The position numbers were made by a program, and so were the translations under genes. DNA of 64,000 bases from CAIKMD01 sp963729935 (GTDB lineage: Bacteria > Pseudomonadota > Alphaproteobacteria > ATCC43930 > CGMCC-115725), in NCBI GenBank assembly GCA_963729935.1, contig CAVSPW010000011.1, positions 1-64,000 of the forward strand. The letters run 5' to 3'. Each line of letters opens with the position of its first letter. The first letter of the stretch is position 1. Positions 24,768 through 32,607 of the stretch are shown here, in pieces. The notes beneath the pieces were generated by a model. That model was not told the origin of the DNA. It was given only the letters and a program-made list of their open reading frames with translations, and did not search any database.

Positions 24768-26039
24768 ATGGCCGATAACGAGAAGCGTATTCGCGTCACC
24801 CATGCCGGCGCGCTGCCGCGCTCGCCCGATCTAGGAAAGCTCATCTGGGCCAAGGCCGATCACCGGCCTTATGACGAGGCAGAACTCGAGAGGCGCCTCC
24901 TCGACGAGCTCGGCTCGGTGGTCCGCCATCAGGTCGAGCTTGGCATCGACAGCATCAATGACGGCGAATTGAGCAAGACCTCCTTCACGCAATATTGCGC
25001 CAACCGGATCTCGGGCTTCGAGACACGGCCCTACGTCGTCGGCCGGGATCCCGCGCCGCTCAGCATCGGCGCGCGCGACATCCGAAAGTTTCGCGAATAT
25101 TTCGCGGCGGGACACGCGAAGTTCATCAATCTGGACCCGCCCAAGGTCGTTTTCGCGTGCACCGGGCCGCTCAACTATGTGGGGCATGGAGAGCTTCAAA
25201 AGGACATCGCCAATTTCAAGGCCGCGCTCGCCGACGTCAAATACGACGAAGCCTATATGCCCGCGAATACGCCGGGCACGATCGAGCATTGGCTCCGGAA
25301 CGAGCACTATCCGAGCGAGGAAGCCTATCTCGAGGCGATAGCCGATTGCATGCGCGAGGAATACCGGGCCATCGTCGATGCCGGGTTCCGGCTGCAGATC
25401 GACGATCCCGATCTGCCGGACGGCTGGCTGATGTATCCCGACATGACCGTGCCCGAATATCGCCGCTACGCGAGGTCGAGGGTCGACGCGCTCAATCACG
25501 CGCTGCGCGACATTCCGCGCGAGAAGATCCGGTTGCATGTCTGCTGGGGCAGTTTCCACGGCCCCCACCAGGACGACATCCCGCTGAAGGACATTGCCGA
25601 TCTCATCTTCCGCGTGAAGGCGAGCGAATATTCGATCGAGGCGTCGAACCCCGCGCATGAGCATGAATGGAACGTGTTCGAGACGGCGAAGCTGCCCGCC
25701 GGCGCCAAGCTCATTCCCGGCGTCGTCGGCCATTGCACCGACTTCATCGAAAATCCCGAACTCGTCGCGCAGCGCTTGGTGCGCTACGCGAAGCTCGTCG
25801 GCCGCGACAATGTGATGGCCGGCACCGATTGCGGGCTCGGACCGCGCGTCAAGGAGGGCAAGATCGCCTGGGCAAAGCTGGGCGCTCTCTCCGAGGGCGC
25901 GCGGCTTGCGACCAAAGAGCTATGGAAGCGCGCAAAGCCCGCCGCCGCCCGTAGCCGGGCGGCAACGAGCGCGCGCGTCAAGAAACGCTCTGCACGAAAG
26001 CCAAAAGCTCGGGGCCGAGGCCGTCGATCTCGGAGTTGA
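24768..26039 (+). CDS. MetE-like (cobalamin-independent methionine synthase II family) methyl/alkyl transferase
   Basis: A 423-residue stand-alone protein of the Meth_synt_2 fold, about half of MetE. Likely zinc ligands are His257 and Cys259 in RLHVCWGS, a glutamate near 291 (SIEASNPAHEHE) and Cys355 in AGTDCGLG. The early motif VELGIDSINDGE is also typical. Such short forms include archaeal methionine synthases, epoxyalkane-coenzyme M transferases and uncharacterised catabolic enzymes, so a thiol alkylation or demethylation is possible. GGGAGGAAAT precedes the ATG. Odd feature: residues 388-423 form a Lys/Arg/Ala/Ser tail, and its coding end overlaps the convergent esterase gene by 62 bp. 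Confidence 0.8.
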   Translation: MADNEKRIRVTHAGALPRSPDLGKLIWAKADHRPYDEAELERRLLDELGSVVRHQVELGIDSINDGELSKTSFTQYCANRISGFETRPYVVGRDPAPLSIGARDIRKFREYFAAGHAKFINLDPPKVVFACTGPLNYVGHGELQKDIANFKAALADVKYDEAYMPANTPGTIEHWLRNEHYPSEEAYLEAIADCMREEYRAIVDAGFRLQIDDPDLPDGWLMYPDMTVPEYRRYARSRVDALNHALRDIPREKIRLHVCWGSFHGPHQDDIPLKDIADLIFRVKASEYSIEASNPAHEHEWNVFETAKLPAGAKLIPGVVGHCTDFIENPELVAQRLVRYAKLVGRDNVMAGTDCGLGPRVKEGKIAWAKLGALSEGARLATKELWKRAKPAAARSRAATSARVKKRSARKPKARGRGRRSRS

Positions 26040-26892
26040 TCTGCATCGCCGGCGAAACGTGGTTGTGATCGCGGTTGAAAGCGAACCACGGCATGCGCTT
26101 GTCGCACTTGACCAAAGCCGCCGCGAGCGCGGCTGAGGGCCAGGCGAGGGGATAGGGATCGAACTCCGCCACCGCGATCATGACCGGCGGATGGCCGGGC
26201 TTCACGTGATTGAGCGGGCTCATCGCGGCGTATTGGGATTGATCCTCGCCGTAATAGGCGATGGAATTCGGCGCCGGCTTGTCCGGGCTGAATTCTGGGT
26301 GCTGCGGCGCATAGACGCCCGAAAGCAGCATCGCGCCGGCAATGCGCGGCCCGGCGCTGCCATGGACCTGCGGCACGAAGGTCCAGGTCGCGACATGGGT
26401 GGCGCCGGCCGATTGCCCCATCACGACAATGCGCTCGGGATCGCCGCCATAGCGCGAGGCATTCTCGCGCAACCACTCGACCACCTTGCCGATATCGGCC
26501 GCGCCGCTCGGCCATTTGTGCTGCGGCGCGAGACGATAGGTCGCGTTGACGCCGATCATGCCGTGACGCGCGAAAAAGGTCGGGACATTGTCGTAGATCA
26601 GTCCCGGTAGAGGGCTGCGCTCGCCGGCGACATAGCCGCCGCCATGGATGTAGACGACGATTGGGGCCTTGGCGGGCTTCTTCGCCGGCACGAAAACGTC
26701 GAGGCGGTGACGCTCATCCTCGCCATAGGCGAGATCCTTGTGGATCTCGACGCCTTCCTTGGGCGCGCGCCGTTGCAGGGGCGCATAAAGCGCATAGGTC
26801 GCTTTAAGGATATCCGGATTGAAGGCGCGTCCCATGTGCCGGATCTCGGCGGCGACATCGGCTTTGCCGGCGGCAGAATCGGGTGGTGTCAT
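25978..26892 (-). CDS. Alpha/beta hydrolase, HSL/BD-FAE-like carboxylesterase
   Basis: A 304-residue serine hydrolase. The oxyanion motif is HGGG (83-86) in YIHGGGYVAG, and the nucleophile elbow is GQSAGA with Ser161; a late FDPYPLAWP segment probably bears the acid and NRDHNHVS the histidine. The pattern is that of hormone-sensitive-lipase-like and kynurenine-formamidase-like esterases. It is the last gene of a leftward set with two FAH-family proteins and a SnoaL-like protein. Its 3' end overlaps the convergent MetE-like gene by 62 bp. An ester or amide intermediate is the likely substrate. Confidence 0.86.
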   Translation of the reverse strand: MTPPDSAAGKADVAAEIRHMGRAFNPDILKATYALYAPLQRRAPKEGVEIHKDLAYGEDERHRLDVFVPAKKPAKAPIVVYIHGGGYVAGERSPLPGLIYDNVPTFFARHGMIGVNATYRLAPQHKWPSGAADIGKVVEWLRENASRYGGDPERIVVMGQSAGATHVATWTFVPQVHGSAGPRIAGAMLLSGVYAPQHPEFSPDKPAPNSIAYYGEDQSQYAAMSPLNHVKPGHPPVMIAVAEFDPYPLAWPSAALAAALVKCDKRMPWFAFNRDHNHVSPAMQINSEIDGLGPELLAFVQSVS

Positions 26893-26950
26893 GTCGTACC
26901 TCTTGGTTCAACGAAAGGGTAGTCGGCGCGCAGCGCGTCCGCCGAAGCCG

Positions 26951-27391
26951 TCAATGCCCGCCCTGGCGCTCGAAGAGCCGCTTCGTCTCGCGCGACGAAA
27001 ATCGCCAGCCATTTGCCGTCTTCACGAATTTGTCGTGCCATTCCCCCATGCTGAAGGGCGGATCGAAAGGCAGCGGAAATTTGGCCTCCGGCGTCTTCGG
27101 GTCGTGATGCAAGGCGACGTAATAGGTGACGCTTTCCGCGTGGTTGTCGTCCTTCACCGTGACCAGCGTGCCGCCGTTGATGTGGCGCGTGACCTGCGTG
27201 GTCGAGCCGCGCTTATAGGAGCCGAGGATCTCGGCGTGCCCCGTGTAAGGCTTGCCGCCGCGCAGCCAGGTCCCGTCCTCCGCGAAGAGCGCGACCGCCT
27301 TTTCGGCTTCGCGATGATCGCCATATTGGGTGATCGCGATCACGAGATCACGAATTTCCTGCTCGATTTGACGCCGTTGATTGGCATCCAT
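26951..27391 (-). CDS. SnoaL/NTF2-like domain protein
   Basis: A 146-residue single-domain protein of the NTF2-like superfamily (SnoaL_4 type). It has an N-terminal helix DANQRRQIEQEIRDLVIAI, ALFAEDGTWLRGGKPYTGHAEI (the typical start of the cone-shaped fold), RHINGGTLVTV and the terminal WRFSSRETKRLF. Members act as small isomerases, hydratases or dehydratases, or as Rieske beta subunits. AAGGAGG lies upstream of ATG 27391; the longer open frame is rejected. It sits 19 bp after an FAH gene, so a role on a catabolic intermediate is inferred. No catalytic residue can be assigned. Confidence 0.75.
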   Translation of the reverse strand: MDANQRRQIEQEIRDLVIAITQYGDHREAEKAVALFAEDGTWLRGGKPYTGHAEILGSYKRGSTTQVTRHINGGTLVTVKDDNHAESVTYYVALHHDPKTPEAKFPLPFDPPFSMGEWHDKFVKTANGWRFSSRETKRLFERQGGH

Positions 27392-27410
27392 GATGCATTC
27401 CTCCTTTTCG

Positions 27411-28400
27411 TCATTCGATGTGGGTGCGAAGCGTGCCGATCCGGTCGACCTCGCATTCAACGATGTCGCCCGGCTTGAGCCACCATTGCTCTTGATCGGG
27501 CTTGCGTCCGGCGGCGACCCCGCCGGGCGTGCCGGTGCCGAGAATATCGCCCGGCTCCAAGCCGATGCCCGACCAATGAGCGATCTGCTGGTCGATCTTG
27601 TACATCATGCGTTGCGCGGTCGAGTTCTGCCGCATCTGGCCATTGACGCGGCTGCGCAGTCCCAGCAATTGCGGATCGCCAATCTCGTCCGGGGTACAGA
27701 GATAGGGGCCGAGGGGCGAAAAGCCGGCGAAATTCTTGCCAAGCAGGCCGACGCCGCCGCCCAGCCTCGCCTCGCCGCGATAGAGGTCGCGGTCGGAGAG
27801 GTCGTTGTACACTGTGTAGCCGAAAACATAGTCGAGCGCCTGAGCTTGCGGCACGCGATAGGCCGGGCGCCCGATCACGACGGCGATCTCGACTTCGTAA
27901 TCGAGATGCTTGGTTTCGGGCGGGATCGGCACGGTCGCATCGGGTCCGACCACGGTCGAGGCAAACTGGACATGCGCGATCGGCAGCGCGGGCGTTTTCA
28001 ATTCAGCCGGGCGCCCCATCTCGTCCTGATGCTCGAAGTAATTCTTGCCCGCGGCGATGAATTTGCGCGGCCGCGGCACCGGCGCCAGCAGACGAACTTC
28101 GTTTGCGGCAAAAACGATCGTCTCGCCGCGCGGGCCGGTCAGGCTCCGGCCGGCATGGGTTTCTTCGTCGGCGATGCGGATCGCGTGTCGCGCGGCATCG
28201 AGCGCGATACGGCCATTGGCGATGAAGCTTTGCGCTTCGGGCGGCGCCATGGCCTGCGCCAATGCGACGGCCCTGTCCGGCGGGATCTCGCGCGCCAGCG
28301 CCGCGGCGACGCCGCCTTCGATATCGAGGATTCGTCCGTCGGCGAGCAGGACGCCGAAGCGCTCGATCGACGGACGCGGCTCGAAAGTGACAAATCGCAT
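27411..28400 (-). CDS. Fumarylacetoacetate hydrolase (FAH) family protein (copy 1)
   Basis: A 329-residue FAH-family enzyme with a variable N-terminal cap and the catalytic FAH fold. Metal-binding glutamates lie in LDYEVEIAVVIGRPA (E-x-E), the aspartate in YTVYNDLSDRDL, and the substrate loop in GTGTPGGVAAG. Family members hydrolyse C-C bonds of acylpyruvates, or hydrate or decarboxylate 2-oxoacids in meta-cleavage pathways. The conserved ARDWQ-like segment is replaced by LSDRDLYRG. ATG 28400 begins MRFVTFE, the common family start; the upstream open frame runs into the neighbouring gene. It is co-transcribed with FAH copy 2 (20 bp upstream). Confidence 0.88.
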   Translation of the reverse strand: MRFVTFEPRPSIERFGVLLADGRILDIEGGVAAALAREIPPDRAVALAQAMAPPEAQSFIANGRIALDAARHAIRIADEETHAGRSLTGPRGETIVFAANEVRLLAPVPRPRKFIAAGKNYFEHQDEMGRPAELKTPALPIAHVQFASTVVGPDATVPIPPETKHLDYEVEIAVVIGRPAYRVPQAQALDYVFGYTVYNDLSDRDLYRGEARLGGGVGLLGKNFAGFSPLGPYLCTPDEIGDPQLLGLRSRVNGQMRQNSTAQRMMYKIDQQIAHWSGIGLEPGDILGTGTPGGVAAGRKPDQEQWWLKPGDIVECEVDRIGTLRTHIE

Positions 28401-28420
28401 GGCTTGTCCCCGCCGGTTTC

Positions 28421-29326
28421 CTAGACGACGAACCGCGCCGAAAGCGTTCCGATCGGCGCGCATGACACGGTGATACGGTCGCCCGGCGCGATCGGAATCG
28501 GCGAATCGACCTGGTTGTCCGCTCGCGGCTTCGCAATGGCGGCGCCGAGCGCGACCATGTCGCCCGGCTCGAGCACGCAGCGCGACCATGCCTTGGCCGC
28601 ATGGACAATGCTGTGCGCAAAATCCGACACCGCGAAGCGCTGGCGCGGCGTGTCGTTGACCGCGAGGCTGATTTCGGTCGAAGGATCGAGCTCGTTCAAG
28701 CCTGCGATCCAGATGCAGGGCCCGAGCGGCGAAAGGCCGAGACCGTTCTTGGCAAAGAGGCTGTTGCTGGTGCGCCACTCGGAGTCGAACATGTCTCGGT
28801 GCGTGACCTCGGCCATCAGCGTGAAACCGATGACGGCGCGCGCGGCCGCGCCCGCCGAAACGCGCGCCGCCGGCTTGCCGAGCACCACCGCCAACGCCGC
28901 CTCGACATCGAAGCGTGCTTGCGGATCGGGAAGGCGGATTTCGGCATCGGGATCGGCCAGCGCAGACTGAAATTTGGAGAACCCGACGACCATCTTGGCC
29001 GGAAGCTGGTCGTTCGATCGGCTCAGCGCGACCCGGCCTTCGGTCAAGAGGATCTTCGCCAAGGGGTCCATCGGCTTGAGCAAAGCCGGGTTGGCGATGC
29101 CGTTCTTGCGCTCATCGAGGGCGCGCTCGATCTTGCGCCGGCGACCGGCGCTCAGCGCGCTGATGAACGCGAGCGCACCCGGAAGCCCGCCGTTTTTTGG
29201 CGCGTTCGCGATGCCGATCTCATCAAATAAGCTCGAGAGATCATGCCAATGCCCCGGCGCGCCTTGCGCGACGACGCGGGTTTCGGCCAGCACGGGCCGC
29301 GGCAATGCGGCAAGAGCGATCTTCAT
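28421..29326 (-). CDS. FAH/hydratase-family protein with altered metal site (copy 2)
   Basis: A 301-residue protein of the FAH/MhpD superfamily, first gene of a leftward operon. It keeps the overall fold markers (KFQSALADPDAEIRLPDP, FTLMAEVTHRDMF, LGLSPLGPCIWI, VLEPGDMVALG). The metal segment reads FDVEAALAVVLG: the first glutamate is present, but the second glutamate of the usual E-x-E pair is alanine. The GTPGG loop is replaced by GAAIAKP. It may therefore be an inactive partner of copy 1, or use a different metal geometry. It diverges from the LigB-type dioxygenase gene over 160 bp. Confidence 0.78.
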   Translation of the reverse strand: MKIALAALPRPVLAETRVVAQGAPGHWHDLSSLFDEIGIANAPKNGGLPGALAFISALSAGRRRKIERALDERKNGIANPALLKPMDPLAKILLTEGRVALSRSNDQLPAKMVVGFSKFQSALADPDAEIRLPDPQARFDVEAALAVVLGKPAARVSAGAAARAVIGFTLMAEVTHRDMFDSEWRTSNSLFAKNGLGLSPLGPCIWIAGLNELDPSTEISLAVNDTPRQRFAVSDFAHSIVHAAKAWSRCVLEPGDMVALGAAIAKPRADNQVDSPIPIAPGDRITVSCAPIGTLSARFVV

Positions 29327-29448
29327 CCAGGCGCCTCAATTTTTCGGGGATTCGAGCCCCTTTTTGCGAGCCCACTTTACGTTACCGTCGGTGGGGCCAC
29401 AACCGCGCGCTCAAGCGTGAGGCTGGAAAAGCGCCGTGGCGAGGTTTA

Positions 29449-29462
29449 ACGTGGCACCACGT
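29449..29462. promoter_or_regulatory. Palindrome ahead of the LigB-type gene
   Basis: ACGTGGCACCACGT has perfect six-base arms around CA and lies 24 bp before the dioxygenase ATG, in the divergent promoter region shared with the FAH operon. Size and position fit a dimeric regulator site, but no second copy was found and chance is not excluded. Confidence 0.35.
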
Positions 29463-29486
29463 CTTGGGACGAGGAGGAAACACTGC

Positions 29487-30557
29487 ATGGGCGAGGTTCT
29501 GGGACTTGGAATATCGCATTCGCCGCTGTTCAGCCGGCCGAAGCACGACATGGCGTTTCTGCTGCGGATTCGGCTGAACGATCCCGATATTCCGGATTCG
29601 GCGAAGGATCAGTCGAAATGGCCCGAAGCGATGCGCCGCGAACTGGGCAGCGATTTCGGCGCGGCGTCCGGCGCAGCCCACCACGAGGCGATGCTTGCGG
29701 ATTTCCGCAAGGCGCGCGCCGCGCTCGACGAATTCAAGCCCGACTTCATCTTCATGTGGGGCGACGATCAATACGAGAATTTCCGCGAAGGGATCATCCC
29801 CCCTTTCTGCGTCATGGCTTACGACGGCGAACTTTCGGTCAAGCCGTGGATGCAAGCTTCGGAATCGGGCTCGATGAAGGGCAAGCCCAATGTCTGGAAC
29901 GAGCCGATGGATTTCGAATACAAGCTCCGCTTTCATCGCGAGGGCGCGAAATACATCGTCGAAAAGCTGCTCGAGCAGGATTTCGACATGGCCTATTCCT
30001 ACCAGCCGAACGAGCATCCGGGCCTGGCGCACGCTTTCCTCAATGCGGTTCTCTATCTCGACTATTACCGCCAGGGCTTCCCGCACCGGATCATTCCCTG
30101 CTCGATCAACTGCTATGGCCGCGAGGTCATCGGCTATCGCGGCTTTGCCGACAATCTCGGACACAAGCCGCCGCCCGATCCGCCGTCGCCCAATCCCCGC
30201 CGATGCCTTGCGCTCGGTGCGGCGGTGGCGCGCATCTTGCGCGACAGCCCTTACCGGGTGGCGCTGATGGCGTCGTCAAGCTGGTCGCATTCCTTCCTCA
30301 CCAAGAAGACGTGGCGGATGGTGCCGGATATCGAGACCGATCTGAAACTCTACGACGCGATGACCACCGGCAATTTCGGCTTTTGGCAGAAATTCACGCT
30401 CGACCAGATCGAGGATTCCGGCGGTCAGGAGACGCTCAACTGGTTCGCCCTCATGGGCGCGATGCAGGAGCTCAATCAGAAGGTGGTGTGGTCCGATATA
30501 TTGCCGACCTATATTTTCAACGCCACCAAGGTGACCGCGATCTTCGGTCCGCGCTGA
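29487..30557 (+). CDS. LigB-type class III extradiol ring-cleavage dioxygenase
   Basis: A 356-residue protein of the LigB superfamily (protocatechuate 4,5-dioxygenase beta, DODA and relatives). The N-terminal ISHSP motif carries the first iron histidine (His11), a WGDDQYENF segment matches the conserved GDDH-F-like strand, and later segments (YSYQPNEHPGLAHAF, MASSSWSHSF) supply further histidines. It is longer than the average LigB (about 280-300). The role is Fe(II)-dependent meta cleavage of a catechol-like ring. GAGGAGGAAA precedes ATG 29487. It is followed by Rieske oxygenase subunits and a flavin monooxygenase on the same strand. No separate LigA gene is seen. Confidence 0.85.
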   Translation: MGEVLGLGISHSPLFSRPKHDMAFLLRIRLNDPDIPDSAKDQSKWPEAMRRELGSDFGAASGAAHHEAMLADFRKARAALDEFKPDFIFMWGDDQYENFREGIIPPFCVMAYDGELSVKPWMQASESGSMKGKPNVWNEPMDFEYKLRFHREGAKYIVEKLLEQDFDMAYSYQPNEHPGLAHAFLNAVLYLDYYRQGFPHRIIPCSINCYGREVIGYRGFADNLGHKPPPDPPSPNPRRCLALGAAVARILRDSPYRVALMASSSWSHSFLTKKTWRMVPDIETDLKLYDAMTTGNFGFWQKFTLDQIEDSGGQETLNWFALMGAMQELNQKVVWSDILPTYIFNATKVTAIFGPR

Positions 30558-30627
30558 GGCGAAGAGCCCGGCGTCGTGGCGCTCCAATGGCAGGCTTGCG
30601 ACCAGACCAACCGCGGGAGATTCGTCA

Positions 30628-31983
30628 ATGCTGCCGAGTGATATCGATGCGCTGATCGACGACCGGCCGCAGGACGGGGTCTTCCGCGTCCATGCGGACA
30701 TATTCCGCCGGCCGGAGATCTGCGACCTTGAGATCAAGCACATCTTCGAGGGCAATTGGGTCTTTATCGGGCTCGAATGCCAGGTGCCGAGGCCGGATGA
30801 TTTTTTCACGACCTATATCGGCCGTCAGCCGGTGATCGTGACGCGCGACAGCAGTGGCAAGATCGGCTGCTTTCTCAACGCCTGCCGCCATCGCGGATCG
30901 ATGGTCTGTCAGGCGGGCGCTGGAAATCGCAAACATCATGTTTGCCCGTATCACGGCTGGTCTTATGACAGCGCCGGCCGCAATGTCGCCATCCCGGCCA
31001 TGGCCGAGGGCGCCTACACGCCGGCTTTCGCGCGGGAAGATCATGATTTGCGGCGCGTGGGGCGCCTCGGCAATTATCGCGGCTTCCTCTTCGCAAGCCT
31101 CAATCCCGATGTCTTGCCTCTCGAAGAGCATCTGGGCGATGCGCGCGCCTTCATCGATCTCGTCGTGGATCAAGGCGATCGCGGGCTCGAGCTGGTGCCG
31201 GGCGCGGTAACCTATACCTATGGCGGCAATTGGAAGCTTCAGATCGAGAACAGCGCGGATGCCTACCATTTTGTCCCGACGCATCTTTCCTACATCCAGC
31301 TTCTGAGCCAGCGCCAATCGGCCGCCGCGAAGGATCGCCCGTCCTATCTTTCGAATTTCCGCGAAGTCGACGCGCGCCGCGGTTCGTTCAGTTTCGCCCA
31401 CGGCCATAACGTCCTGTGGGGCGCCAACGAGAACATCGAGGCGCGGCCGCTCTATCTCGATTTCGATAATGTGCGGCGGCGCGTCGGCGAGACGCGCACG
31501 AAATGGATGTTTTACACGCGCAACCTCCTGATCTTTCCCAATTTGCAGCTATTGGAGAACGCGTCGCTTCAGATCCGCGTCAACCGCCCTCTCGCCGCGG
31601 GCAAGACCGAGATCACGACCTATTGTATCGCGCCCAAGGGCGAGAGCCGCGAGGCGCGGGTGCGCCGCATCCGCCAGTATGAAGAATTCTTCAATCCGAG
31701 CGGCCTCGCGACGCCGGACGACACGGTGCTCTTCGAAGATTGTAACTCGGGTCAGAAAAGCGAATGGGTCGATTGGCAGCAGGGCTATATGCGCGGCTTG
31801 GCGGCCGTGCAGGCCGGCGCGAATCAAGACGCCGATGAGCTTGGCGTCAAGCCGGCAACCTCGATTGCCAGCACAGCCGGCATTTGCGACGAGACGATTT
31901 TTCACGGGCCGTTACGCGAGTGGCGCCGCCGCCTGACCGAGGCGATGCGCCGCCCATCGCCGCCAGCCGGAGCCGCGGAATGA
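30628..31983 (+). CDS. Rieske ring-hydroxylating oxygenase, alpha (large) subunit
   Basis: A 451-residue aromatic-ring hydroxylating dioxygenase large subunit. The Rieske [2Fe-2S] ligands are Cys86-x-His88 and Cys106-x2-His109 (CRHRG and CPYHGWSYD). The catalytic domain has the mononuclear iron motif in ENSADAYHFVPTHLSY, with the bridging Asp and two His. Length and architecture fit the benzoate/biphenyl/naphthalene dioxygenase group of alpha-beta hexamers. Its stop overlaps the beta-subunit start as ATGA. No ferredoxin or reductase is adjacent; a matching pair lies at 49-51 kb. The substrate is probably an aromatic acid; specificity is unknown. Confidence 0.93.
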   Translation: MLPSDIDALIDDRPQDGVFRVHADIFRRPEICDLEIKHIFEGNWVFIGLECQVPRPDDFFTTYIGRQPVIVTRDSSGKIGCFLNACRHRGSMVCQAGAGNRKHHVCPYHGWSYDSAGRNVAIPAMAEGAYTPAFAREDHDLRRVGRLGNYRGFLFASLNPDVLPLEEHLGDARAFIDLVVDQGDRGLELVPGAVTYTYGGNWKLQIENSADAYHFVPTHLSYIQLLSQRQSAAAKDRPSYLSNFREVDARRGSFSFAHGHNVLWGANENIEARPLYLDFDNVRRRVGETRTKWMFYTRNLLIFPNLQLLENASLQIRVNRPLAAGKTEITTYCIAPKGESREARVRRIRQYEEFFNPSGLATPDDTVLFEDCNSGQKSEWVDWQQGYMRGLAAVQAGANQDADELGVKPATSIASTAGICDETIFHGPLREWRRRLTEAMRRPSPPAGAAE

Positions 31984-32486
31984 CCGTCGAGGCGGAGCCG
32001 GATCGCATCGCGGCAGAAATTCTCTACCGCGAGGCGCTTTATCTCGACGAAAGGCATTGGGACGAGTGGCTCGCGCTGTTCGAGGAACGCACCGAGTTCT
32101 GGGTTCCAGCGTGGAAGAGCGATGACAAACCCACCGAGGATCCGAGCAGCGAAGTATCGCTTCTCTACTTGACGGCGCGCCGCGAGTTGGAGGAGCGCGT
32201 GGCGCGCGTGCGGTCGGGCAAGTCGATCGCCTCGACGCCGCTGCCGCGCACTGCTCATTGCGTGACCAATATTATTGCGCAGGCGGATGCCAAGGACGAT
32301 ACGCTGCACGTGCGTTGCAATACGACGACGCATATCTACAACGTGAAGCGCCGCGAAGCGCATCTTGTTTTCGCCCGCGTGGCCTACACGCTTGCGCGCA
32401 CCCATTCAACGTGGCGGATCCGCAGCAAGAAGTTGCTCCTGCTCAACGACTATATTCCGACGATGCTTGATTTCTACACGATCTGA
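31980..32486 (+). CDS. Rieske ring-hydroxylating oxygenase, beta (small) subunit
   Basis: A 168-residue beta subunit with the NTF2-like cone fold. The start AAEILYREALYLDERHWDEWLALF and the following FWVPAW segment are diagnostic of aromatic dioxygenase small subunits, as is the terminal WRIRSKKLLLLNDYIP. It forms an alpha3beta3 hexamer with the preceding subunit and is mostly structural. The ATG overlaps the alpha stop by four bases, so the two are translationally coupled. Confidence 0.93.
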   Translation: MTVEAEPDRIAAEILYREALYLDERHWDEWLALFEERTEFWVPAWKSDDKPTEDPSSEVSLLYLTARRELEERVARVRSGKSIASTPLPRTAHCVTNIIAQADAKDDTLHVRCNTTTHIYNVKRREAHLVFARVAYTLARTHSTWRIRSKKLLLLNDYIPTMLDFYTI

Positions 32487-32607
32487 TCAGCGGAGCACGA
32501 CACGCGGCTTCGCTCCGGATTCGCGCCGAGCATGACCGGGGTGGGGACGAGGAAGACGAGGTCCATGCTCGCGGCGTTATATGCCTGGGCTTGCAGGGGA
32601 GGCGCCA

